Below, piece after piece: positions 6,901-12,888 of a stretch of 12,933 bases of DNA. The notes beneath the pieces were generated by a model. It saw nothing but the letters and a program-made list of their open reading frames with translations. It did not search any database and was not told where the DNA came from. The position numbers were made by a program, and so were the translations under genes. Origin of the DNA: Eubacterium sp. UBA4343. GTDB taxonomy: Bacteria > Bacillota > Clostridia > Lachnospirales > Lachnospiraceae. Within the stretch, counting starts at the first letter, position 1. Every line of letters begins with the position of its first letter. Location of the stretch: the NCBI GenBank assembly GCA_002394235.1, contig DGTF01000078.1, positions 1,290 through 14,222 of the forward strand, written 5' to 3'.

Positions 6901-7304
6901 ATACGGAATCCGGCGGGGTGTCTCCCGCTTTGCGGGAGGGTCCAAAATCCCCACACCCGAAACGATAAAAGAATGATTACTATACTATAAGAAAGGACAT
7001 GAGATAATTCTGCGAATGCATTTCCGGATCTGAACGTATTCGGGAGGCAGCCCGGCGGATTCCGTACAGAAAACAACCATGCCCCGCAAGAGGGGCACCA
7101 CAAGCTGTATAAACCAGCTGCTCCGTTGCTTCGCAACTCTCGCAGCTGCCGCTGTGACCAACTTCACCGGTCTGCCGCGGCGCTCGTCCACCGCTTTCCA
7201 CTTCGTGTGAGTGGATCAGAAGGTTTCGCTGACCGGATGGATTCTTTCACCCAGAAGCACGGATTTTCAGGCAACCGCATAGATTTTTTTGGCAGGGGAT
7301 AAAA
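6793..7304. other. 512-bp non-coding stretch between DUF5702 and tadE-like genes
   Basis: No credible gene is visible. The stretch holds the remaining stop-codon repeats (to 6900), then a structured segment: CTCCCGC/GCGGGAG (6922-6928 and 6932-6938, three-base loop) nested inside GGGTGT/ACACCC (6916-6921 and 6953-6958). An 11-bp perfect inverted repeat, TACGGAATCCG (6902-6912) and CGGATTCCGTA (7056-7066), frames about 165 bp. Copy B of the dispersed repeat follows at 7078-7148. Neither hairpin is followed by a T tract, so I do not call a terminator. ATGAGATAA near 7000 after GAAAGGA is too short to be a gene. Confidence 0.7.
7078..7148 (-). repeat. Dispersed hairpin repeat, copy B
   Basis: Starts CCATGCCCCGCAAGAGGGG with a TGCCCC/GGGGCA hairpin (7080-7085 and 7092-7097), then CACCACAAGCTGTATAA and a GCTCCGTTGCTTCGC block. 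Its reverse complement aligns with copy C at 9155-9201: both read GCGAAGCA(A)CGGAGCA, then TTATACAGYTTGTGG. The minus strand label reflects this orientation relative to copy C. Confidence 0.75.
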
Positions 7305-8006
7305 ATGAAAACAAAAGCAAAAACAGAGAGAAAAAAGGACAGGTGGAGACGGGGAAGTCTGGCCGTGGAAGCGGCATGGTCGGTTCCGTTGTTTTTTCTC
7401 TGCGTGACGTCACTGATCTGCATGATGGATATTTACGGGATGTATGTGAAAAGGATGATTCATCTTCAGGAAGCGGTCGAAAAAGCAGGGGCGGTTACGG
7501 GGTTGACCGGTTCCTACGAGGGACCGGCTGTCATTGATCTGTGTGAGCCGGTCTATTACAAACCGGAATGGTTTCCGGTTCCGATTCCGGGAAGAAGCGT
7601 TGCTGTAAGAGGGAGAGTTCATGCATGGACGGGAAGAGATCCCGAGGAGAACAGCGGACTTCCTTCCGAGGAGGAAAATCGTCTCGTTTATGTGACAGAA
7701 TACGGAAGTGTCTATCACACCCGTTCGGAATGTACGTATCTGGAGCTTCAGATACGGCGAGTGCCTGCGGCGCTGGTTCCGGGGATGCGAAACGCCGGCG
7801 GAGGGCGGTACCATGCGTGTGAGAAATGTGTCGGCAGGGGAGGAATGCACGGTCTTGTCTATATTACCGGAGAGGGAGAGTGTTATCACAATTCTTCGCG
7901 TTGCAGCGGGCTTACGAGAAAGGTTCATCTTGTGCCGGCTTCGGAGGCGGACGGAATGCATATCTGCAGTCGATGCGCAGCAAAGGACGGAGCAGAAGCG
8001 GCGTAA
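7305..8006 (+). CDS. TadE-like pseudopilin with two tandem Cys/His modules
   Basis: A 233-aa protein. Residues 1-17 are a basic leader ending RRG; the predicted cut after Gly17 leaves SLAVEAAWSVPLFFLCVTSL with Glu at +5, the TadE signature. Residues 18-65 are the membrane helix and its continuation. After a linker come two similar modules: 128-175 (VYVTEYGSVYHTRSEC, then CEKC) and 185-224 (VYITGEGECYHNSSRC, then CSRC). Each has Y-H-x4-C and a later C-x2-C (His138, Cys143, Cys172, Cys175; His195, Cys200, Cys221, Cys224). The pattern resembles the small YHxxxC...CxxC motif found at the C-terminus of various secreted Gram-positive proteins, which could bind metal or form disulfides; the role is inferred. 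The ribosome binding site (CAGGGGAT, four bases before the ATG) is moderate. The gene begins after the 512-bp non-coding stretch and is followed closely by the prepilin peptidase gene. Confidence 0.85.
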   Translation: MKTKAKTERKKDRWRRGSLAVEAAWSVPLFFLCVTSLICMMDIYGMYVKRMIHLQEAVEKAGAVTGLTGSYEGPAVIDLCEPVYYKPEWFPVPIPGRSVAVRGRVHAWTGRDPEENSGLPSEEENRLVYVTEYGSVYHTRSECTYLELQIRRVPAALVPGMRNAGGGRYHACEKCVGRGGMHGLVYITGEGECYHNSSRCSGLTRKVHLVPASEADGMHICSRCAAKDGAEAA

Positions 8007-8059
8007 GCGGGAGAGCGGGGCCAGTGTAAAAGCATTGGAAAAGGCAGAGGAGAGTCGGA

Positions 8060-8494
8060 ATGAGGTGCTGGAGTGTGGGAATGATCTTGCTGATTCTGAC
8101 GGTAAATGGTCTGCTGGATCTGAAAACACGTCGGATTTTTCCAGGCTTTACGCTTCTGCTGCTTCTGGCCGGCATCATCGCGCGTAAAGGAGTCGATCTG
8201 ACTGCACTGTTCCCGGGGCTTCTATTTCTGCTGACAGCTGTTCTGACAAAGGAAAGAGTAGGAGCGGGCGACGGCATTGTCCTTCTCGCATGCGGAGCGT
8301 GGAGTGACCTGATTACCGTATGCAGGATTCTTATTCCCGCAATTATCGGGGCGCTTCTGACAGGAGTTGTTGTGAAGGCGGCACGTTCTGTCGGGAAAGT
8401 CACGCTGCCGTTTGTCCCGTTCCTATGGCTGTCGTATATGATATTGCTTGTTTCCGGCGTTTTTTTCGGATCCGTGTGGTTTGTCCGTCAATGA
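8060..8494 (+). CDS. Prepilin peptidase, TadV/CpaA type (A24 family)
   Basis: A 144-aa multi-pass membrane aspartyl protease that removes the leader of the Flp pilin and TadE-like pseudopilins. The two expected catalytic aspartates are present: Asp20 in GLLDLKTRRIF and Asp71 in the GxGD motif (VGAGDGIVLL, 68-76). Hydrophobic segments at about 5-20, 28-41, 47-62, 72-80, 83-106 and 118-140 fit the small form lacking the N-methylation domain, normal for Tad systems. The ATG at 8060 is preceded by GAGGAGA at 8046-8052; the next in-frame ATG (8081) would delete part of the first membrane helix. It lies 53 bp after the Cys/His TadE-like gene, the same distance scale as the rest of the operon. Confidence 0.93.
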   Translation: MRCWSVGMILLILTVNGLLDLKTRRIFPGFTLLLLLAGIIARKGVDLTALFPGLLFLLTAVLTKERVGAGDGIVLLACGAWSDLITVCRILIPAIIGALLTGVVVKAARSVGKVTLPFVPFLWLSYMILLVSGVFFGSVWFVRQ

Positions 8495-8662
8495 AAGATA
8501 TTTCCTGAATGACAGATATTCAAGGGAGAAATGGTAATGAAGGTGCTGATCCAAACAGATTCACACTTGTAAGTCCAAGGCGTTCAAAGAATGTACAATT
8601 ACAAGCTGCACCTGGCAATCAGAACCCCAGAGCTTGCCTGCGGGAGCATTGAGGAGGAAAAG

Positions 8663-9127
8663 ATGAGAAGGAAGAAAAATCGGAAGTACGCCTTCCTGCG
8701 TGAGAGGGCAGCATGGTTCGCGCGGGGGAGCATGACAGTGGAGGCGTCGGTGATTGTTCCGGTGACGGTTCTGGTGACGGCGGTGCTTATTGTTCTGTGT
8801 TTCTATGTGCATAACAGGAACTGGTACCTGGCGGCGGCGGCGGAGGTGTGTCTTGCCGGGAACAGCCGGTATGACCGGGATATCGACGCGCAGAGTATGG
8901 CGGAAAGAAAGGCGGAGGAGAGAATGGATGCGCAGGTTATGCCGGCTTCCAGACCGGCGGTTGATGTCAGCTGCAGAAGGGGAGGGACGTGGGTTTCCTT
9001 CTCCAATCAAACCTTCGCGGCGTTTCAGGATATTTTTAATCTGTCGGTCAGCGCGGATGTGGATAAGGTAACTCCGGTCGAAGAACTCAGGGCAGCCAGA
9101 ATCGCGAGGAAGGCTTTCGAGAGATAA
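8663..9127 (+). CDS. TadE-like pseudopilin
   Basis: A 154-aa single-pass pseudopilin. The basic leader (1-22) ends ARG; the predicted cut after Gly22 leaves SMTVEASVIVPVTVLVTAVLIV, with Glu27 at +5, the TadE hallmark. The exported part (about 45-154) is Ala/Arg/Glu-rich with one Cys at about 63 and another near 103 (VSCRRGG), and no catalytic motif that I recognise. TadE-family proteins are needed for Flp pilus biogenesis, probably as minor subunits or for initiation. ATG 8663 is preceded by GAGGAGG at 8651-8657. An in-frame ATG at 8591 would place 24 extra residues before the basic leader and lacks a ribosome binding site. The gap from the peptidase gene is 168 bp. Confidence 0.9.
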   Translation: MRRKKNRKYAFLRERAAWFARGSMTVEASVIVPVTVLVTAVLIVLCFYVHNRNWYLAAAAEVCLAGNSRYDRDIDAQSMAERKAEERMDAQVMPASRPAVDVSCRRGGTWVSFSNQTFAAFQDIFNLSVSADVDKVTPVEELRAARIARKAFER

Positions 9128-9138
9128 ACCGCAAATAC

Positions 9139-9201
9139 ATGTGGCGCTCCGCTTGCGGGAGTGCGAAGCACGGAGCAATCCGCAGCTTATACAGTTTGTG
9201 G
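9139..9201 (+). repeat. Dispersed hairpin repeat, copy C (inverted)
   Basis: GTGGCGCTCCGCTTGCGGGAG, then TGCGAAGCACGGAGCA and TTATACAGTTTGTGG. The segment 9155-9201 aligns with the reverse complement of copy B (7148-7098), and the hairpin block is related to the CCCCGCAAGCGGGG core on the other strand. It fills the gap between the second tadE-like gene and the FHA gene and creates a spurious upstream extension of the latter's reading frame from 9161. Confidence 0.7.
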
Positions 9202-9256
9202 AACGACTTATCGTATGGACGTTTACTGGATGATCCGCAGGAAAGGGGGCGAGAGG

Positions 9257-10585
9257 ATGAAAATCGAGAGCAGTCGGGATATTTATCACAATTACAGGAT
9301 CCTTTCAGACGGAAAGACTCCGGACGTTCACAGCTATACGGTCAGAATGCTGACAGAGAATCATATACCGGGTTTTCTGGATTGTCACATTCAGGAAATT
9401 GATTCGAGCACAAGGTACCTCTATGATGTGACCTCGATGCAGACACTGGAGGATATTCTGAAGACCGAGAAGATCACGGGACAGCTTCTGGAACTGCTGT
9501 ATTCCTCTGTACTGGCAGCAATCGGAAATCTTGAGGAATTTCTTCTGGATGAAAATGGGATACAGATGAGTCCGGAGCTTATTTTTCTCAATGCGGAGAG
9601 AACGCGGATCTACTTTATATATTATCCGGATGAAGAAGAGCCTTTTTCCGAGCAGATGAAAAGACTCGGAGAAATGATTCTTCCGCATCTGGATCACGGG
9701 GACAAGAAATCGGTGATCATGGGCTATGCCTTTTACCAGAAGGCGGCGGAGGGAAACATTTCAGCCGGGGAGTTTCAGAAACTTATTGAGGAATGCCGGC
9801 CGGATCCGGTGCCGGAGAGCAAGGGAGTGTCAGAAGAGGAAGAAAGAGAACGACGGGAAAAGCGGGAAAGAATCCTGGATGAATTTTTTGAGGAAGATGA
9901 AAAAAGTTCCGGGGAAGGTCTGTTTGCTGGGATTCGAAACTGGTTTTCACGCAGAAGACGGGAAAAAGGGAAAAATGATGAAGAGGGAGCGGCAATCATG
10001 CGTGATTTTTTCCCGGATGGGAAAAGGCAGGAGCAGGCGAACCAGTCGGAGGATTCCCATGCAAATGAGGTGGATGCAATTTCCGGAAAACTACCGGTAG
10101 AAATGGCAGGCAGATTATCAACCGGAAGATCTGAAAGGAGTGCCGATCATGTCGCTGACGATGAGGACGGCTGGAAGGAAACCGTACTTCTGGCATCGGG
10201 AAAGCAGGAGAGAGAGGAACGGAGGGCTCAGGCCCTTCTGCTGCCGGAAGGCCGGGAACAGGATTCAGGAGGCGGGAGCGGAAACGTCCGGACAGGCACG
10301 CTTGAATTGTGGAAGATGAACCATATTCTGGGGAAGAGCAGAAAGTCTGCGGATCTGATTCTGAATGTGCCAACCGTGAGCAGAATACATGCCAGGTTTG
10401 TGTATCGGGAGAATGGTTACTGGATTATCGACCTGAATTCCAAAAACGGAACCTTCCGGAACGGTGAGCTGCTCGTTTCCGGAGAGGCATATCCGCTTCA
10501 AGACGGTGACCGGCTGCGTTTTTCGGATCAGTGTTTTACGTATCACAGGGCAGGGATTGTTCAACCGCCGCCGGAAAGTGTATAA
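9257..10585 (+). CDS. DUF6382 and FHA domain protein of the Tad locus
   Basis: A 442-aa cytoplasmic protein. Residues 1-175 resemble the DUF6382 domain (start MKIESSRDIYHNYRIL; middle ILKTEKITGQLLELLYS and GIQMSPELIFLN). Residues about 190-345 are a charged, low-complexity linker with a Glu/Arg-rich segment and a WFSRRRREKGK stretch. Residues about 350-435 are an FHA domain: Gly359-Lys360-Ser361-Arg362, Ser375-Arg376-Ile377-His378 and Asn394-Ser-Lys-Asn397-Gly398-Thr399 keep the expected phosphothreonine-binding residues. FHA domains bind pThr peptides, so the protein could couple pilus assembly to a Ser/Thr kinase; no kinase or phosphatase lies in the window. ATG 9257 is chosen for GAGAGG and GGGGGC just before it. 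The domain pairing is typical beside Clostridial Tad clusters. It is probably the last gene of the pilus operon. Confidence 0.85.
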   Translation: MKIESSRDIYHNYRILSDGKTPDVHSYTVRMLTENHIPGFLDCHIQEIDSSTRYLYDVTSMQTLEDILKTEKITGQLLELLYSSVLAAIGNLEEFLLDENGIQMSPELIFLNAERTRIYFIYYPDEEEPFSEQMKRLGEMILPHLDHGDKKSVIMGYAFYQKAAEGNISAGEFQKLIEECRPDPVPESKGVSEEEERERREKRERILDEFFEEDEKSSGEGLFAGIRNWFSRRRREKGKNDEEGAAIMRDFFPDGKRQEQANQSEDSHANEVDAISGKLPVEMAGRLSTGRSERSADHVADDEDGWKETVLLASGKQEREERRAQALLLPEGREQDSGGGSGNVRTGTLELWKMNHILGKSRKSADLILNVPTVSRIHARFVYRENGYWIIDLNSKNGTFRNGELLVSGEAYPLQDGDRLRFSDQCFTYHRAGIVQPPPESV

Positions 10586-10586
10586 T
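10557..10586 (+). promoter_or_regulatory. Sigma-A-type promoter for the HIT gene
   Basis: TTGTTC (10557-10562), an 18-base spacer, then a perfect TATAAT (10581-10586). The -10 box overlaps the FHA gene stop codon (TAA at 10583-10585), so the HIT gene can be transcribed on its own, starting at about 10593 inside the 24-bp repeat. Confidence 0.6.
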
Positions 10587-10634
10587 GAAGCAGGTATACA
10601 GGAATGTATAGAAGCAGGTATACAGGGATGTATA
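10587..10634. repeat. 24-bp direct repeat, two copies, before the HIT gene
   Basis: Adjacent copies at 10587-10610 and 10611-10634 differ at one position (GAAGCAGGTATACAGGAATG versus ...GGGATG, both ending TATA). They lie between the predicted -10 box and the HIT ribosome binding site, so at least one copy is in the leader RNA. Confidence 0.9.
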
Positions 10635-10669
10635 TTGAATTCATGCAAACAGACAGGGAGGACAATATC

Positions 10670-11080
10670 ATGAATGATTGTATTTTCTGTAAAATCGCAG
10701 CAGGCGAGATTCCGTCGGCGACAATTTATGAAGATGATGATTTCCGGGTGATTCTGGATCTCGGACCGGCGACGAAGGGACATGCGCTTATTCTTCCGAA
10801 AAAGCATTACGCTGATATTACGGAGATTCCGGAGGATCTCTTATCCAGAGCGGCTGTGCTCGCGAAGAAGATCGTGACCTTTATGATGAAGGCGCTTCCG
10901 TGTGATGGCTATAATGTGGTTCAGAACAACGGAGAAGCTGCCGGACAGACCGTATTTCATTTTCACATTCACCTGATCCCGAGATACAACGGGGACGGAG
11001 CCGGTGTTACATGGAAGCCGGGAACGCTGACAGACGAGGCTAAGAAGGAGATTCTGGAGAAGGCAAAGGATCTTAAGTAA
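10670..11080 (+). CDS. HIT family (Hint-like) nucleotide hydrolase
   Basis: A 136-aa histidine-triad protein. It begins MNDCIFCKIAAGEIPSATIY, with a Cys-x2-Cys pair typical of zinc-binding Hint proteins, and has the C-terminal catalytic signature HFHIHLIPR (about 97-105) preceded by VVQNNGEAAGQTV. Hint enzymes hydrolyse nucleoside phosphoramidates or adenylated compounds; the physiological substrate in bacteria is unclear. The length matches the family. ATG 10670 is preceded by GGGAGG (10656-10661) eight bases away. It has its own promoter overlapping the FHA stop, so it is a housekeeping neighbour rather than a pilus gene, although read-through from the pilus operon is possible. An upstream in-frame start at 10604 lies within the repeat and is unlikely. 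Confidence 0.95.
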   Translation: MNDCIFCKIAAGEIPSATIYEDDDFRVILDLGPATKGHALILPKKHYADITEIPEDLLSRAAVLAKKIVTFMMKALPCDGYNVVQNNGEAAGQTVFHFHIHLIPRYNGDGAGVTWKPGTLTDEAKKEILEKAKDLK

Positions 11081-11130
11081 GGCTTCGTTCATCTGGAATG
11101 AAGGAACATGACTGATCCCGAGAGAAACAA

Positions 11131-11225
11131 ACGTGGCGGATGACTGCTTCTGAGCGAAAGGCGACGTGACAGAAGACTGCTTCTGAGCGAAAGACAACAT
11201 GACAGAAGACTGTTTCCGGCAGAAC
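11131..11225. repeat. 33-bp tandem repeat after the HIT gene
   Basis: Units are 11131-11163, 11164-11196 and a partial 11197-11225, sharing ACRTGACAGAAGACTGYTTC and GAGCGAAAG. A diverged copy may start at 11106 (ACATGACTGATC...). The array lies between the HIT stop and the murG terminator, and no open frame of note crosses it. Confidence 0.85.
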
Positions 11226-11242
11226 CTTTTGAGACATGAATG

Positions 11243-11292
11243 AAAAAAGAGCCTGACACGGCGGGAAAAATAATACCGGCCGTGTCAGGCTC
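11243..11292 (-). terminator. Intrinsic terminator for murG (minus strand)
   Basis: A perfect 14-bp inverted repeat, GAGCCTGACACGGC (11249-11262) and GCCGTGTCAGGCTC (11279-11292), with a 16-base loop. On the minus strand the stem is followed by TTTTTT (plus-strand A run at 11243-11248). It lies about 205 bp beyond the murG stop. The plus strand has no T run after the stem, so it is a weaker stop for HIT transcripts. Confidence 0.93.
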
Positions 11293-11382
11293 GCCCTATC
11301 AGGGGATTTCTTCTCTTTATCGGTCCGGTGGTTCTCTCACCGGCCCGAGTTCCCTCTTGTCTTATCCTCGACGTGCGGGCGA

Positions 11383-11489
11383 TTTTGGGAGGGAAGTTTA
11401 TATATCCGACTGCCGTCAATACGATCTTCCATCGCTTACTCGTCCCTTCATGGGTTTTGGGAGGGGAGTTTATATTTCTGGCTGTCGTC
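11383..11489. repeat. Two direct copies, 72-bp period, after murG
   Basis: 11383-11418 and 11455-11489 share TTTTGGGAGGG, AGTTTATAT and CTGYCGTC with few differences. The second copy ends just short of the murG stop (11497). Both are in the 3' untranslated region of the murG transcript, before its terminator. Confidence 0.8.
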
Positions 11490-11496
11490 TGTTCGG

Positions 11497-12561
11497 CTAT
11501 TTTGTGTATTCCCGGATGAGATCCAGGATCATCTGAATAGAATCGGTATGCTTACTGTTCTTCATTGCGGAGATATAGGTGTCTCTGTTGTCATGAAGTT
11601 TCTGTACGGCGGAGAGGAGTGTGTCTTTTGTCAGATTTTCCTCTTCGATTACCTCGCTGTACCCCTGCTTTTCAAAAGAGTGCGCATTTAATATCTGGTC
11701 GCCGCGACTGGCGTTCGCGGAAAGCGGAATGAGGAGATTGGGAATGGCAAGGGTGCTGATTTCACAGATTGCGTTTGCTCCCGCGCGGGAGATGATCAGA
11801 TCCGCCATCGCGAAAAGATCGGGCAGCTCTTCCTTGATGTATTCATACTGGCGGTATCCATCGGTATGATCCAGAGAGTGGTCGAGATTTCCCTTGCCGC
11901 ACAGATGCACAACCTGATATTGCTTCAGGAGTTCCGGGAGAGCTTCGCGGACATGGTTGTTTACATTTACGGAGCCAAGGCTTCCGCCCATGACGAGAAT
12001 GACCGGCTTGTCCTGGGAAAGACCGGTGAAGGAATAGCCGCGCTCTGCGCTGCCCTCTCTCAATTCTTTCCGGATCGGAGTACCGGTAACAACAGCCTTG
12101 CCTTCAGGCAGGCTGGAGAGTGTCTCCGGAAAATTGCAGCAGACTTTGGAAGCATAGGGAATGCATATTTTATTTGCGAGACCTGGCGTCATGTCCGATT
12201 CATGAATGATTACCGGAACCTTGCAGTGTTTCGCCGCGAGGACGACCGGGACCGCTACGAAACCGCCTTTAGAAAACACAATGTCCGGACGAATTTTTTT
12301 CATCAGTTTTCTTGCTTCAAAGATGCCCTTCACCACACGAAAGGGATCCGACAGATTCTTGGGGTCGATATACCGGCGCAGTTTCCCGGTAGATATTCCA
12401 TAATAGGGGATTCCCTCGGCCTCAATCAGGCTCTTTTCAATTCCGTTGTAGGAACCGATGTAGGAAATCTCGTATCCCAGTTCCTTCAGGCCTGGAATCA
12501 GGGCTATATTCGGAGTTACATGACCGGCGGTACCGCCGCCTGTGAGAACGATGTGCTTCAT
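11497..12561 (-). CDS. murG: MurG, UDP-GlcNAc transferase of peptidoglycan synthesis
   Basis: A 354-aa enzyme that adds GlcNAc from UDP-GlcNAc to lipid I to make lipid II on the inner face of the membrane. It begins MKHIVLTGGGTAGHVTPN, the glycine-rich acceptor-binding loop (8-14), followed by FSKGGFVAVPV (96-106), IIHESDMTPGLANK (118-131), VTGTPIRKE (158-166), the second glycine loop MGGSLGS (191-197) and the UDP-GlcNAc site segment SRAGANAICE (258-267). The alternating glycine loops and ANASRGDQ (282-289) are all present, so the enzyme looks intact. The pattern is the low-GC Gram-positive version. ATG 12561 is preferred: GGAGG lies seven bases upstream on the minus strand (12573-12569); a TTG one codon earlier is less likely. 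The gene stands alone, not in a dcw cluster, and converges with the HIT gene. Confidence 0.96.
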   Translation of the reverse strand: MKHIVLTGGGTAGHVTPNIALIPGLKELGYEISYIGSYNGIEKSLIEAEGIPYYGISTGKLRRYIDPKNLSDPFRVVKGIFEARKLMKKIRPDIVFSKGGFVAVPVVLAAKHCKVPVIIHESDMTPGLANKICIPYASKVCCNFPETLSSLPEGKAVVTGTPIRKELREGSAERGYSFTGLSQDKPVILVMGGSLGSVNVNNHVREALPELLKQYQVVHLCGKGNLDHSLDHTDGYRQYEYIKEELPDLFAMADLIISRAGANAICEISTLAIPNLLIPLSANASRGDQILNAHSFEKQGYSEVIEEENLTKDTLLSAVQKLHDNRDTYISAMKNSKHTDSIQMILDLIREYTK

Positions 12562-12621
12562 CAATTGGCCTCCATAGATGCTGTGAGTAATATCGGAACA
12601 GATTGTATTTCTTTCAGAAGC

Positions 12622-12650
12622 ATTCTAGCTGATTTTATGAAAGAAATCAA
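12622..12650 (-). promoter_or_regulatory. Sigma-A-type promoter of murG
   Basis: On the minus strand TTGATT (12650-12645), a 17-base spacer, then TAGAAT (12627-12622). Transcription would start near 12615, giving a leader of about 54 bases. A perfect 9-bp inverted repeat, ATTTCTTTC (12607-12615) and GAAAGAAAT (12639-12647), flanks the -10 box and overlaps the -35 box, a placement typical of an operator. Confidence 0.7.
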
Positions 12651-12756
12651 TTCCCGGAGATCATACCGGTCCTGTCACCTGCGGTCCTGCTGCTGCCTGC
12701 AGCTATTTGTCGCTGTGCGTGCACAACGGATGAGACAGGTTACGAGCAGAAAGCCG

Positions 12757-12784
12757 TCCTGCCCCGCAAGCGGGGTACCACCAT
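12757..12784. repeat. Dispersed hairpin repeat, copy D
   Basis: TCCTGCCCCGCAAGCGGGG followed by TACCACCAT has the cleanest hairpin of the family (CCCCGC at 12762-12767 pairing with GCGGGG at 12770-12775, realistically CCCCG/CGGGG with a CAAG loop). The CAGAAAGCC before it matches the CAGAAAACAACC before copy B. It lies upstream of murG, outside any credible gene. Confidence 0.75.
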
Positions 12785-12858
12785 GGGGATAAGTCAAGTG
12801 CCCCGCGTCATTTTGCTGCTTCGCGGCCTGTGTGCCGCTAACAGGTTCACGCATCCTC

Positions 12859-12888
12859 TTGTAAATGCAGAGGACAGTAGATTATAAT
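12859..12888 (+). promoter_or_regulatory. Rightward promoter leading out of the window
   Basis: TTGTAA (12859-12864), an 18-base spacer and a perfect TATAAT (12883-12888). Just downstream an inverted repeat, TGTTCGC (12897-12903) and GCGAACA (12922-12928), spans the expected transcript start and could be an operator or leader hairpin. The controlled gene lies beyond the right edge. Confidence 0.5.

Noticed and set aside
6922..6938. Intrinsic terminator after the DUF5702 gene
   Set aside because: The stem is strong but only 7 bp with a three-base loop, and no T run follows on either strand.
6974..7010. Promoter at TATACT/TATAAG with a start after GAAAGGA
   Set aside because: No -35 box is visible at a proper distance, and the ATG is followed at once by a stop codon.
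8531..8572. 13-codon frame (MVMKVLIQTDSHL) after AGGGAGA
   Set aside because: Too short to judge. No attenuator structure or enriched codon follows it, so a leader peptide role cannot be supported.
9161..9256. Upstream extension of the FHA protein
   Set aside because: The extra 32 codons translate copy C of the dispersed repeat; ATG 9257 has purine-rich sites before it and fits the DUF6382 start.
11866..12792. 308-aa plus-strand open frame
   Set aside because: It lies opposite murG for most of its length and continues into promoter and repeat DNA. It has no family motif or ribosome binding site, and the minus-strand MurG motifs are unmistakable.
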